Shown: positions 17,748 through 25,059 of the stretch, piece after piece
How the letters are laid out: the number at the start of each line of letters is the position of its first letter
Position numbering within the stretch: the stretch's first letter is position 1
Source of the DNA: Alkanindiges illinoisensis
GTDB lineage: Bacteria > Pseudomonadota > Gammaproteobacteria > Pseudomonadales > Moraxellaceae
Length of the DNA stretch: 64,000 nt
NCBI RefSeq assembly: GCF_004377485.1
Contig: NZ_SNTY01000036.1
Span: 62,001 to 126,000, forward strand
Direction: 5' to 3'
Program-made: the position numbers and the translations under genes
Notes under the pieces: model-generated
Told to the model about the DNA's origin: nothing
Seen by the model: only the letters and a program-made list of their open reading frames with translations
Database searches by the model: none

Positions 17748-19190
17748 ATGAGCCAGCCATTTCAGCTTAAAGCCCAGTATCCCCTGTATCTGGCGAACCA
17801 GCCCGTCGAAACGACATCATGGCTGGAGGTGACTGACAAATTTAGCGGCAAGGTGGCCAGCCGGGTGGCACAGGCCGATACGCATACCTTAGATCAGGCC
17901 ATAGCTGCTGCCGTCAATGCCGAGCAGGCCATGGCTGCATTAAAGCCCTATCAAAAACAAAAAATCCTGCAACATTGTGTGCAGCGCTTTAAAGAACGTA
18001 GTGATGAGCTGGCACAAATTCTGGTGATTGAAGGCGGCAAGCCAATAGGGGCAGCCAAAGCCGAAGTTTTACGCCTGATCAGTACCTTTCAGTTGGCCGC
18101 GGATGCTGTCACGCAAATGGATCAGGGCGTGGTGATGCCACTGGCAGTGACCGAAGCCGCAGCCAGTTATCGCGGCATGGTGCAGCGTGTGCCAGTGGGC
18201 GCGGTATCCCTGATTAGCCCGTTTAATTTTCCCTTAAATTTAACCGCTCACAAAATTGCCCCAGCCATTGTTGCAGGTTGTCCATTTGTCCTAAAGCCAG
18301 CCAGCCTGACGCCCATTAGCGCCATTATTATTGGTGAAGTGCTGGCAGAAACCGACTTGCCAGCAGGGGCATTTTCCATCATGCCATGCCACCGCGATGC
18401 TGCGGATAGTATGGTCACCGATGACCGCTTTAAGCTGCTAAGTTTTACCGGTTCCGATCAGGTGGGCTGGGACATGAAAGCGCGTTCCGGCCGCAAGAAG
18501 GTGGTGCTGGAGCTGGGTGGCAATGCAGCAGTGATGCTGGAAGAAGATGCCAATGTGGACAAGGCACTGGATCGCCTGATTGCCGGTAGTTTTGGACAGG
18601 CCGGGCAGGTGTGCATTAGCGTGCAGCGTATTCTGGCCCATGAAGCAATTTATGATGAACTTAAAACCAAGTTTGTGGCCCGTGCCAAAGCCCTGAAAGC
18701 TGCTGATCCGGCGTTAACCGATACCGTGGTTGGGCCAATGATCAAGGAAAAAGAAGCTGTACGGCTAAAAGGCTGGATTGATGCCGCAGTGAATGAAGGC
18801 GCAAATTTGCTCACGGGTGGTGAAATTAGTGGTGTCATGCTGGAAGCCACCGTGCTGGAAAACGTCAATCCCCAATCCGATGTGTATCAGCATGAAGCCT
18901 TTGGCCCGGTAGTGATTCTGGAAAAATACAGTGATTTTGATGAAGGTATCGCACGGATTAACCAGAGCCGTTTTGGCTTGCAGGCCGGAGTCTATACCAA
19001 CGATTTGAACAAAATGTTCAAGGCATGGGACAGCTTGCATGTGGGTGGTGTGATTATCAATGACGTGCCAACTTTCCGGGTGGATAACATGCCGTATGGT
19101 GGTGTCAAGGACAGTGGACTGGGCCGTGAAGGCATCCGTGCGGCAGTGCTGGACATGACCGAAGAACGGGTGCTGGTGATCAAGCAGTAA
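17748..19190 (+). CDS. NAD(P)-dependent aldehyde dehydrogenase
   Basis: Oxidises an aldehyde to the carboxylate; 480 residues, soluble. Motifs: N-F-P-L-N-L substrate/cofactor region near residue 161, S-F-T-G-S-D-Q-V-G near 230, L-E-L-G-G-N with the general-base Glu near 253, and the catalytic Cys in G-Q-V-C-I-S near 288. The profile is closest to lactaldehyde, glyceraldehyde-3-phosphate (non-phosphorylating) and phosphonoacetaldehyde-type dehydrogenases, but the substrate cannot be fixed from sequence alone. AAGGA lies 6 bases before the ATG. No partner gene adjoins it, so it is probably monocistronic. Confidence 0.92.
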   Translation: MSQPFQLKAQYPLYLANQPVETTSWLEVTDKFSGKVASRVAQADTHTLDQAIAAAVNAEQAMAALKPYQKQKILQHCVQRFKERSDELAQILVIEGGKPIGAAKAEVLRLISTFQLAADAVTQMDQGVVMPLAVTEAAASYRGMVQRVPVGAVSLISPFNFPLNLTAHKIAPAIVAGCPFVLKPASLTPISAIIIGEVLAETDLPAGAFSIMPCHRDAADSMVTDDRFKLLSFTGSDQVGWDMKARSGRKKVVLELGGNAAVMLEEDANVDKALDRLIAGSFGQAGQVCISVQRILAHEAIYDELKTKFVARAKALKAADPALTDTVVGPMIKEKEAVRLKGWIDAAVNEGANLLTGGEISGVMLEATVLENVNPQSDVYQHEAFGPVVILEKYSDFDEGIARINQSRFGLQAGVYTNDLNKMFKAWDSLHVGGVIINDVPTFRVDNMPYGGVKDSGLGREGIRAAVLDMTEERVLVIKQ

Positions 19191-19313
19191 GCCACTTGCG
19201 GCCAGTAAACCCAAAGCCATGGCAAGATGGATTACCTTGGCAAAAGAGTCAGTTTCAGGGTGGTCATAGCACAAATCACCACCATGGGATATATGACCAA
19301 ATAACGATGACCG

Positions 19314-19337
19314 CCCGGGGCAGTTTTTATGCCCGGG
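19314..19337 (+). other. GC-rich hairpin upstream of the NSS transporter
   Basis: CCCGGGGCA and TGCCCGGG form a stem with one bulged G and a 7-base T-rich loop. It could end the aldehyde dehydrogenase transcript, though no T-run follows. A TATAAT at 19366-19371 just downstream may be the -10 box of the next gene; I see no good -35. Confidence 0.45.
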
Positions 19338-19408
19338 AGCTACGAGGCAGCCATGGGGTTTTAGCTATAATTCCCGCTTATTAATGATATCCGGCAAGGA
19401 CGTTTAGC

Positions 19409-20935
19409 ATGACACAAGCTCGTGAAAACTGGTCAGCGCGCTCAGGCTTTATTTTTGCGGCAGTCGGTTCTGCGGTGGGTCTGGGCAATATCTGGCGCTT
19501 TCCTTATGTTGCCTATGAAAATGGCGGCGGTGCATTTTTATTGCCTTACCTGATTGCCCTGCTGACGGCTGGTTTGCCATTACTGTTTCTGGATTATGTT
19601 GTAGGGCACAAATATCGGCGTTCACCGCCACTGGCCTATCAGCAGATTACACCCAAGGCCGAATCACTGGGCTGGTGGCAGGTCATGGTGTGCCTGTTTA
19701 TTGGCCTGTATTACGCCAGTGTGCTGGCCTGGGCCGCAAGCTATGTGTATTTTTCCTTTGGGCAAAAATGGCAGGGCAACCCCGAACAGTTTTTTTTGCA
19801 GCAATACCTGCAAAACAATCGTGGAACCACTTTAAGCTTTGAGCTTATTCCACATTTGTTTTTTCCCATTGTGGGCATGTGGGCGCTGGTGCTGCTGATT
19901 TTATATCTGGGCGTCAAGCGCGGGGTTGAGCTGTCCAACAAGATTTTCCTGCCGCTATTGATTGTGCTGTTCATGATTCTGGTGGTGCAGGCGGTACGCT
20001 TGCCGGGTGCCGTAGAAGGCCTAAATGCTTTTTTTACCCCGAACTGGCAGGCCATGACTGACTATAAAGTCTGGCTGGCCGCGTATGGCCACATCTTTTT
20101 TTCCTTGTCAGTCGGCTTTGGCATCATGGTGACCTATGCGTCTTATCTGGGCAAAAAAGCCAACCTGACTGGCGCTGGTCTGGTGGTAGGGCTGGCCAAT
20201 TCCTCGTTTGAAATTCTGGCCGGGATTGGGGTGTTTTCTGCACTCGGCTTTATGGCCCATGCACAGGGAGTTCCGGTTAAAGAGGTGGTGAGTGGCGGAA
20301 TTGGTTTGGCCTTTATTGCATTCCCCAAGCTGATCAGCAGTCTGGGCAGCAGTGGCGACTGGTTTGGATTCCTGTTTTTTAGCTCACTGGTCTTTGCCGG
20401 GATTACCTCACTGGTGAGTGTGATGGAAGTGCCGATTAGTGCCATTCAGGACAAGACGGGCTGTAGCCGCAAAAAAGCGGTGCTGGGCATTGGTGGCGGT
20501 ACAGCCATCCTGTCAACTCTTCTGTTTTCTACCGCAAGTGCCATGAGTCTGGTAGACATTATTGACCATTTCATCAATAACATTGGGGTGGTGCTGGGAG
20601 CGTTATTGTCAATTGTGCTGGTGGCGTGGCTGATCCGGGGCAAACTCAGGGAATATACGGCGCACAGCAACGAGGTTTCCAGTATTAAACTGGGCAAGAG
20701 CTGGCAGGTTCTGCTGAGTATTATTGCGCCATTAAGTTTGATTGTGGCGCTGGGATTAACCATGAATAGCCTGTTTCAGGAAGGTTATGGTGACTATCCG
20801 GCATGGCTGGTGGGCACCTTTGGCTGGGGCAGTGTGCTGTGTTGCCTGATTGGTGCGATTGTGCTGCACTATTTGCCGCGTAGCCCGGCAGCGCCAGACG
20901 CTAAACCTGATCCAAACACTGGAGAACACGCATGA
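19409..20935 (+). CDS. NSS-family sodium-dependent transporter, MetP-like
   Basis: Sodium symporter of the neurotransmitter:sodium symporter family, predicted to import amino acids such as methionine or alanine. The 508-residue protein has about 11-12 membrane segments. The first helix carries the signature V-G-S-A-V-G-L-G-N-I-W-R-F-P-Y and helix 1 is followed by N-G-G-G-A-F. Downstream are Y-A-S-Y-L-G-K and S-S-L-V-F-A-G-I-T-S-L sodium-site regions. Its stop overlaps the start of a 33-residue membrane protein typical of the small subunit MetS. That pairing, established for Corynebacterium MetPS, is what points to methionine/alanine uptake. Confidence 0.93.
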   Translation: MTQARENWSARSGFIFAAVGSAVGLGNIWRFPYVAYENGGGAFLLPYLIALLTAGLPLLFLDYVVGHKYRRSPPLAYQQITPKAESLGWWQVMVCLFIGLYYASVLAWAASYVYFSFGQKWQGNPEQFFLQQYLQNNRGTTLSFELIPHLFFPIVGMWALVLLILYLGVKRGVELSNKIFLPLLIVLFMILVVQAVRLPGAVEGLNAFFTPNWQAMTDYKVWLAAYGHIFFSLSVGFGIMVTYASYLGKKANLTGAGLVVGLANSSFEILAGIGVFSALGFMAHAQGVPVKEVVSGGIGLAFIAFPKLISSLGSSGDWFGFLFFSSLVFAGITSLVSVMEVPISAIQDKTGCSRKKAVLGIGGGTAILSTLLFSTASAMSLVDIIDHFINNIGVVLGALLSIVLVAWLIRGKLREYTAHSNEVSSIKLGKSWQVLLSIIAPLSLIVALGLTMNSLFQEGYGDYPAWLVGTFGWGSVLCCLIGAIVLHYLPRSPAAPDAKPDPNTGEHA

Positions 20936-21033
20936 ATAGCAGCGCTGTATTTATGATGATATTGTCGATTGTGCTGCTGTGGGGCGGCTTGCTGGCGGCG
21001 ATTATTCATTTATCCCACCATCCTGATGAGTAG
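20932..21033 (+). CDS. metS: Small subunit of methionine/alanine NSS transporter (MetS-like)
   Basis: A 33-residue single-span membrane protein that begins M-N-S-S-A-V-F-M-M-I, continues with a hydrophobic helix (I-L-S-I-V-L-L-W-G-G-L-L-A-A-I-I) and ends H-L-S-H-H-P-D-E. The ATG overlaps the transporter stop as ATGA, and GGAG lies 7 bases upstream, so translation is coupled. MetS-type subunits are about 30-60 residues with one helix, always right behind the transporter gene. It is easily missed because it is so short. It ends on TAG. Confidence 0.88.
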   Translation: MNSSAVFMMILSIVLLWGGLLAAIIHLSHHPDE

Positions 21034-21167
21034 GCCCGTTTTTAACGGGTCAGCATAAATCACGCCGGTGGATTATCCCCGCATTCACCCCAAGGTATTG
21101 TCCACCAAAACAGCATAACCGAGCACGTGGAGGCACGAGATACCCAGACCACAAAATCCTGACCAGC

Positions 21168-21197
21168 TGAACTTGAAGTTTAAATAGTTCAGGTTCA
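21168..21197. promoter_or_regulatory. Inverted repeat upstream of zupT
   Basis: TGAACTTGAA and TTCAGGTTCA (9 of 10 positions complementary) flank a 10-base centre, ending 16 bases before the first zupT ATG. It could be an operator or a leader hairpin; the binding factor is unknown. Confidence 0.4.
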
Positions 21198-21212
21198 TGG
21201 TACTGATACAGC

Positions 21213-22040
21213 ATGTCTGGAATATGTCTCATGCCTGAAATTGCAACCTCCACCTTGATCATTGCGTTTGCAGTCACACTGGCGGCTGGACTTGCCACCG
21301 TGGTTGGCAGCTTTCTGGTATTGGCCAGTAAAAAACCCAGTCCGCGCTTGCTGGCATTTGGACTGGCCTTTGCAGGTGGCGCGATGGTGTATGTGTCGCT
21401 GTCGGAAATCCTAAACAAATCCATTGCCGCGTTTAACAGTGTCTACGGTGAGCGGCTGGGCTTTACCTATGGCACACTGGCTTTTCTGGCCGGTGTGTTT
21501 GCCATTGTGCTGCTGGATCATGTGATTCCCAATCCGCATCAGGCACTGGAAACCAGCGATCCCCTTTATCAATAGCACAATACGGCTTATATCAAGCGGG
21601 TTGGCCTGCTCACCGCAGTGGCCATTACCCTGCATAATTTTCCAGAAGGACTGGCCACGTTTTTTTCCATGCTGGACAGTCCCGGTATTGGTGCACCGCT
21701 GGCGGCGGCAATTGCCATTCATAATATTCCTGAAGGGATTGCCATTGCCGTGCCAGTGTATTTTGCCACCCGCAACAAATGGTATGCCGTGGGGGCAAGC
21801 CTGATTTCCGGGCTGGCCGAACCACTGGGCGCGCTGATTGGTTATGCCTTACTGGCACCGTATTTGTCGCAAACGGTATTTGGTACAGTGTTTGGCATGA
21901 TTGCCGGCGTGATGGTGTTTTTGGCACTGGATGAGTTGTTGCCCGCCGCCAAGCGCTATGCACAGGGCCATGAAACCGTGTATGGACTGGTGAGTGGCAT
22001 GGCTGTATTGGCGTTAAGCATGATTTTATTTAAGTGGTAA
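21213..22040 (+). pseudogene. zupT: ZIP-family zinc transporter ZupT interrupted by one in-frame TAG
   Basis: ZupT imports Zn2+ and other divalent metals across the inner membrane. Read in one frame, the sequence encodes a complete eight-helix ZIP protein of about 275 codons, except for a TAG at 21573-21575 (codon 121). It lies in the cytoplasmic loop between L-E-T-S-D-P-L-Y-Q and H-N-T-A-Y-I-K-R-V-G. The metal-site motifs H-N-F-P-E-G-L-A and H-N-I-P-E-G-I-A are both after the stop and intact, and the frame continues cleanly to a TAA at 22040. There is no frameshift or decay. It may be a fresh nonsense mutation, a base-call error, or a suppressed codon. The ATG at 21231 is an alternative start. 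Confidence 0.88.
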
Positions 22041-22210
22041 ATGCTGGGGCGCAGTCATAGCTCAGCTTAAAACCATCGTCCGTAGTGATTAACTGATTAA
22101 ATTTTATGTGGCGACAAAACATTTTCCGGTTTGAAATCTGGCATTCGCCAGTTTCTGTCAGGAGTCGGCTATAATAGGCCATTCATTAAGCATGATCCCA
22201 GAATATACCC

Positions 22211-23212
22211 GTGAAGCTGATTTTTGCCGGAACTCCCGAATTTGCCGCTACTGCATTGCAAGCCCTGATTGAGGCAGGCCATGAGATTGTGGCGGTATAC
22301 ACCCAGCCGGATCGTCCTGCCGGGCGTGGCCAGAAGCTGACTCCCTCGGCAGTCAAGTCACTGGCGCTGCACCATGGTTTGCCAGTGCACCAGCCCTTAA
22401 GCCTAAAAAGCAGCAGTGAGGAAGGACTGGCAGCCCAAGCCCAGCTTAAGGACTATGCAGCAGATGTCATGGTGGTAGCAGCCTATGGCCTGATTTTGCC
22501 CAAAGCCGTGCTGGACATTCCACGTTTTGGCTGCCTGAATATTCATGCCTCACTATTGCCACGCTGGCGTGGTGCAGCGCCAATTCACCGTGCGCTGCTG
22601 GCAGGCGATGTGCAAACCGGCATTACCATCATGCAAATGGATATCGGACTGGATACGGGTGATATGCTGTATAAAACCAGTTGTCCGATTGCAGCCACAG
22701 AAACCAGCAGCAGCCTGCATGACAAGCTGGCACAACAGGGTGGCCAGGCCATCACCACGGTTTTAGCCAGCCTGCAAACCTTGCAGGATTATCAGGCCCA
22801 GCGTGAACAGCAGGACGAAGCGCACGCCACCTATGCACAAAAGCTGGTAAAAGCAGAAGCCCAGATTAACTGGCTATTGCCTGCGTCCGAGCTTGACCGC
22901 CAGATTCGCGCCTATCAGCCGTGGCCAGTGTCGTTTTGCACGCTGTATAGTGGAAGTGACAGTGGCAGTAGTAATGAGAATAACAGGGGCGATGCGCAGG
23001 TTTTACGGGTCTGGTCTGCCCAGTGTAGTGATGCGCAAAGTGAGCAGCCAGCGGGTACGGTCATTCAGGTAGATAAGCATGGCATTCAGGTGGCCTGTGG
23101 CAATCAAACGGTATTACAGCTCACCAGTTTGCAATGGCCGGGCGGCAAACCGCTAAACAGTGTACAAATCCTGCAGGCTCAAAAAATTCAGGCCGGGCAG
23201 GTGCTGCAATGA
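22211..23212 (+). CDS. fmt: Methionyl-tRNA formyltransferase
   Basis: Formylates the initiator methionyl-tRNA with 10-formyl-tetrahydrofolate. The 333-residue product starts at a GTG (22211) with M-K-L-I-F-A-G-T-P-E-F-A-A. The catalytic motif N-I-H-A-S-L-L-P-R-W-R-G-A-A-P-I-H lies near residue 108, and D-x-G-L-D-T-G-D near 147. The C-terminal tRNA-binding beta-barrel carries a short Ser/Gly/Asn-rich insertion near 245-258. A TATAAT at 22170-22175 may be its -10 box. It overlaps rsmB by ATGA. An fmt-rsmB (often def-fmt-rsmB) order is usual; def is not adjacent here. Confidence 0.97.
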   Translation: MKLIFAGTPEFAATALQALIEAGHEIVAVYTQPDRPAGRGQKLTPSAVKSLALHHGLPVHQPLSLKSSSEEGLAAQAQLKDYAADVMVVAAYGLILPKAVLDIPRFGCLNIHASLLPRWRGAAPIHRALLAGDVQTGITIMQMDIGLDTGDMLYKTSCPIAATETSSSLHDKLAQQGGQAITTVLASLQTLQDYQAQREQQDEAHATYAQKLVKAEAQINWLLPASELDRQIRAYQPWPVSFCTLYSGSDSGSSNENNRGDAQVLRVWSAQCSDAQSEQPAGTVIQVDKHGIQVACGNQTVLQLTSLQWPGGKPLNSVQILQAQKIQAGQVLQ

Positions 23213-24576
23213 GTCCATTCAAACAAAACCAGCCGCATGCCAGAACAACAGTACAGCATAAAAAGCCACAGCCTAAAAAAGCACAGCCTAAAACGGTACG
23301 CCTGAACCTGCGTGCACGGGTCATTGTGTTGTTGCAACAGGTAAATGAAGGCCAGTCACTGAACCAGATTCTGCCGCAAGCGCTGGAACAAACCCCGGTT
23401 AAGGACAAAGGTCTGCTGAACGAACTGGTGATGGGTACGTTGCGCCACTGGTTTGCACTGGATGCCCAGATTCAGCCCATGCTGGCCAAGCCCTTAAGTG
23501 ACAGCCGGGTACACATTGCCCTGCTGCTGGGTCTGTACCAGTTATTGCAAACCCGCATTCCAGCGCATGCCGCCATTAGCGAAACGGTTGAAGCCATTAA
23601 GCAGCTCCGGCTGGATAAGGCCAGTGGTCTGATCAATGCCCTGTTACGCCGTGCTACCCGTGAAATGGAAAGCATTCAGGCTAGTTTTACCCAGCATCAT
23701 GGCTTGCCAAAATGGCTATATCAACAACTAAAAAAAGACTGGCCACAACAGGTTAATGACATTAGCCAGACCTTGCGGCAAACAGCGCCATTAACTTTGC
23801 GCATCAATAGCCGCCAGCGCTCACGCAGTGGCTATTTGCAGGCACTTGAGCAGCAGAACATTGCGGCAGCGCCCTGTCAGTTGTCCAGTGATGGGATTGT
23901 GCTACAGCAGGCGGTGCAGGTGACAGAATTGCCCGGATTTGCGGAAGGATGGTTTTCAGTACAGGATGAACATGCCCAGCTGTGTGCGCCGTTTTTGGGA
24001 AGTTTAAATGATCAACGTGTGCTGGATGCCTGTGCCGCGCCCGGTGGCAAGACTGCACACTTGCTGGAAAAAAATAGTCCGGCTTTACTGGTGGCATTGG
24101 ACAATGATGAAAAACGCCTGAGCCGTGTGCATGAAAACCTTGAGCGTTTGCAACTGGCTGGCCCACAGGTCAGCGTCATTACTGCGGATGCTGCCACATG
24201 GCAAGCGGACAACTTGTTTGATCATATCTTGCTGGATGCGCCCTGTACCGCCACGGGTGTGATTCGTCGTCATCCCGATATTCGCCTGCTACGCCAGCCG
24301 GGCGATGTGCAGCAAACCGTACAGTTACAGGCAAAACTGCTGGATCACTTGTGGCAACAATTAAAGGTGGGCGGCACCTTACTGTATGTAACCTGTTCCA
24401 TTTTAAAACAGGAAAACCAGCAGCAAATGCTGGCATTTATGGCGCGTCATCCTGAGGCTCAATTGCAGCCCCTGAGTGTTGAAGGTGCCATCGCGCAAGA
24501 AGCCGGAATTCAATTGTTACCGCAACCGCAGGGCGGTGATGGTTTTTATTTTTGCCAGTTGAAAAAATTAGCCTGA
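23209..24576 (+). CDS. rsmB: 16S rRNA m5C967 methyltransferase RsmB
   Basis: Methylates C967 of 16S rRNA using S-adenosylmethionine. The 455-residue product begins at the ATG at 23209, overlapping the fmt stop. A basic Lys/Gln-rich tail (~30 residues, longer than usual) precedes a NusB-like helical domain (~35-165), followed by the Rossmann methyltransferase with D-A-C-A-A-P-G-G-K-T-A-H near 280, the L-D-A-P-C-T-A-T-G-V catalytic region with one Cys near 345, and the second catalytic Cys in Y-V-T-C-S-I near 395. Confidence 0.96.
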   Translation: MSPFKQNQPHARTTVQHKKPQPKKAQPKTVRLNLRARVIVLLQQVNEGQSLNQILPQALEQTPVKDKGLLNELVMGTLRHWFALDAQIQPMLAKPLSDSRVHIALLLGLYQLLQTRIPAHAAISETVEAIKQLRLDKASGLINALLRRATREMESIQASFTQHHGLPKWLYQQLKKDWPQQVNDISQTLRQTAPLTLRINSRQRSRSGYLQALEQQNIAAAPCQLSSDGIVLQQAVQVTELPGFAEGWFSVQDEHAQLCAPFLGSLNDQRVLDACAAPGGKTAHLLEKNSPALLVALDNDEKRLSRVHENLERLQLAGPQVSVITADAATWQADNLFDHILLDAPCTATGVIRRHPDIRLLRQPGDVQQTVQLQAKLLDHLWQQLKVGGTLLYVTCSILKQENQQQMLAFMARHPEAQLQPLSVEGAIAQEAGIQLLPQPQGGDGFYFCQLKKLA

Positions 24577-25059
24577 CCGAAAAAAGCTGATGTTTGAGGG
24601 CTAGGTTAGCCAATGCCCTTAAGCTGCTCATCAGGCTGAATCAACGGGTAAGATGATACCTTACCCAATACAGCGTGGCAATCAGGGCTTGTACCTAACT
24701 GTTTTTCTATTTCATTGTCGTGAAATAGTTTTAGTGAATCCTGTTAAAAGCAACAATACGAATAGCCTTGGAAAGTGAGAAGGTTTTTGTTGAAAAAACT
24801 GTTGATAAATTAATCAGCGCCACGGCATACTACGCGTTAATGGCGCAACAATAACATTAACCGATTTAAACAAAAATTAACGTAGCGTTAACTATCCGTT
24901 GGATTGGTTATTTTATCGTAAAGGCATATATCCCAATTGATAAAAGTAAATGGATCAAATAAAGTTTATCCTGACACAAATGTTGCCCGTAATTTGCAAT
25001 AGTTCACATTTTTCGTGAGGCGATCTCACCACCTTTAATAAACTGGAATGAGGTAAGGC
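24577..25059. other. Long AT-rich regulatory region before the surface-protein cluster
   Basis: I see no gene in this stretch. It contains a hairpin CTATTTCA-ttgtcg-TGAAATAG (24707-24728), several GTTAA/TTAAC motifs at 24835-24892 (including GCGTTAATGGCGC and TTAACGTAGCGTTAA), and the likely promoter at 24937. The motif density and high AT content suggest control by one or more DNA-binding proteins. Confidence 0.6.
24937..24965 (+). promoter_or_regulatory. Candidate promoter of the DUF11 cluster
   Basis: TTGATA is followed after exactly 17 bases by TAAAGT. It lies about 95 bases upstream of the first gene of the cluster. Confidence 0.42.

Noticed and set aside
21050-21424. Minus-strand frame of 124 codons overlapping zupT
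   Set aside because: Covers zupT's membrane helices in antisense and has low protein plausibility.
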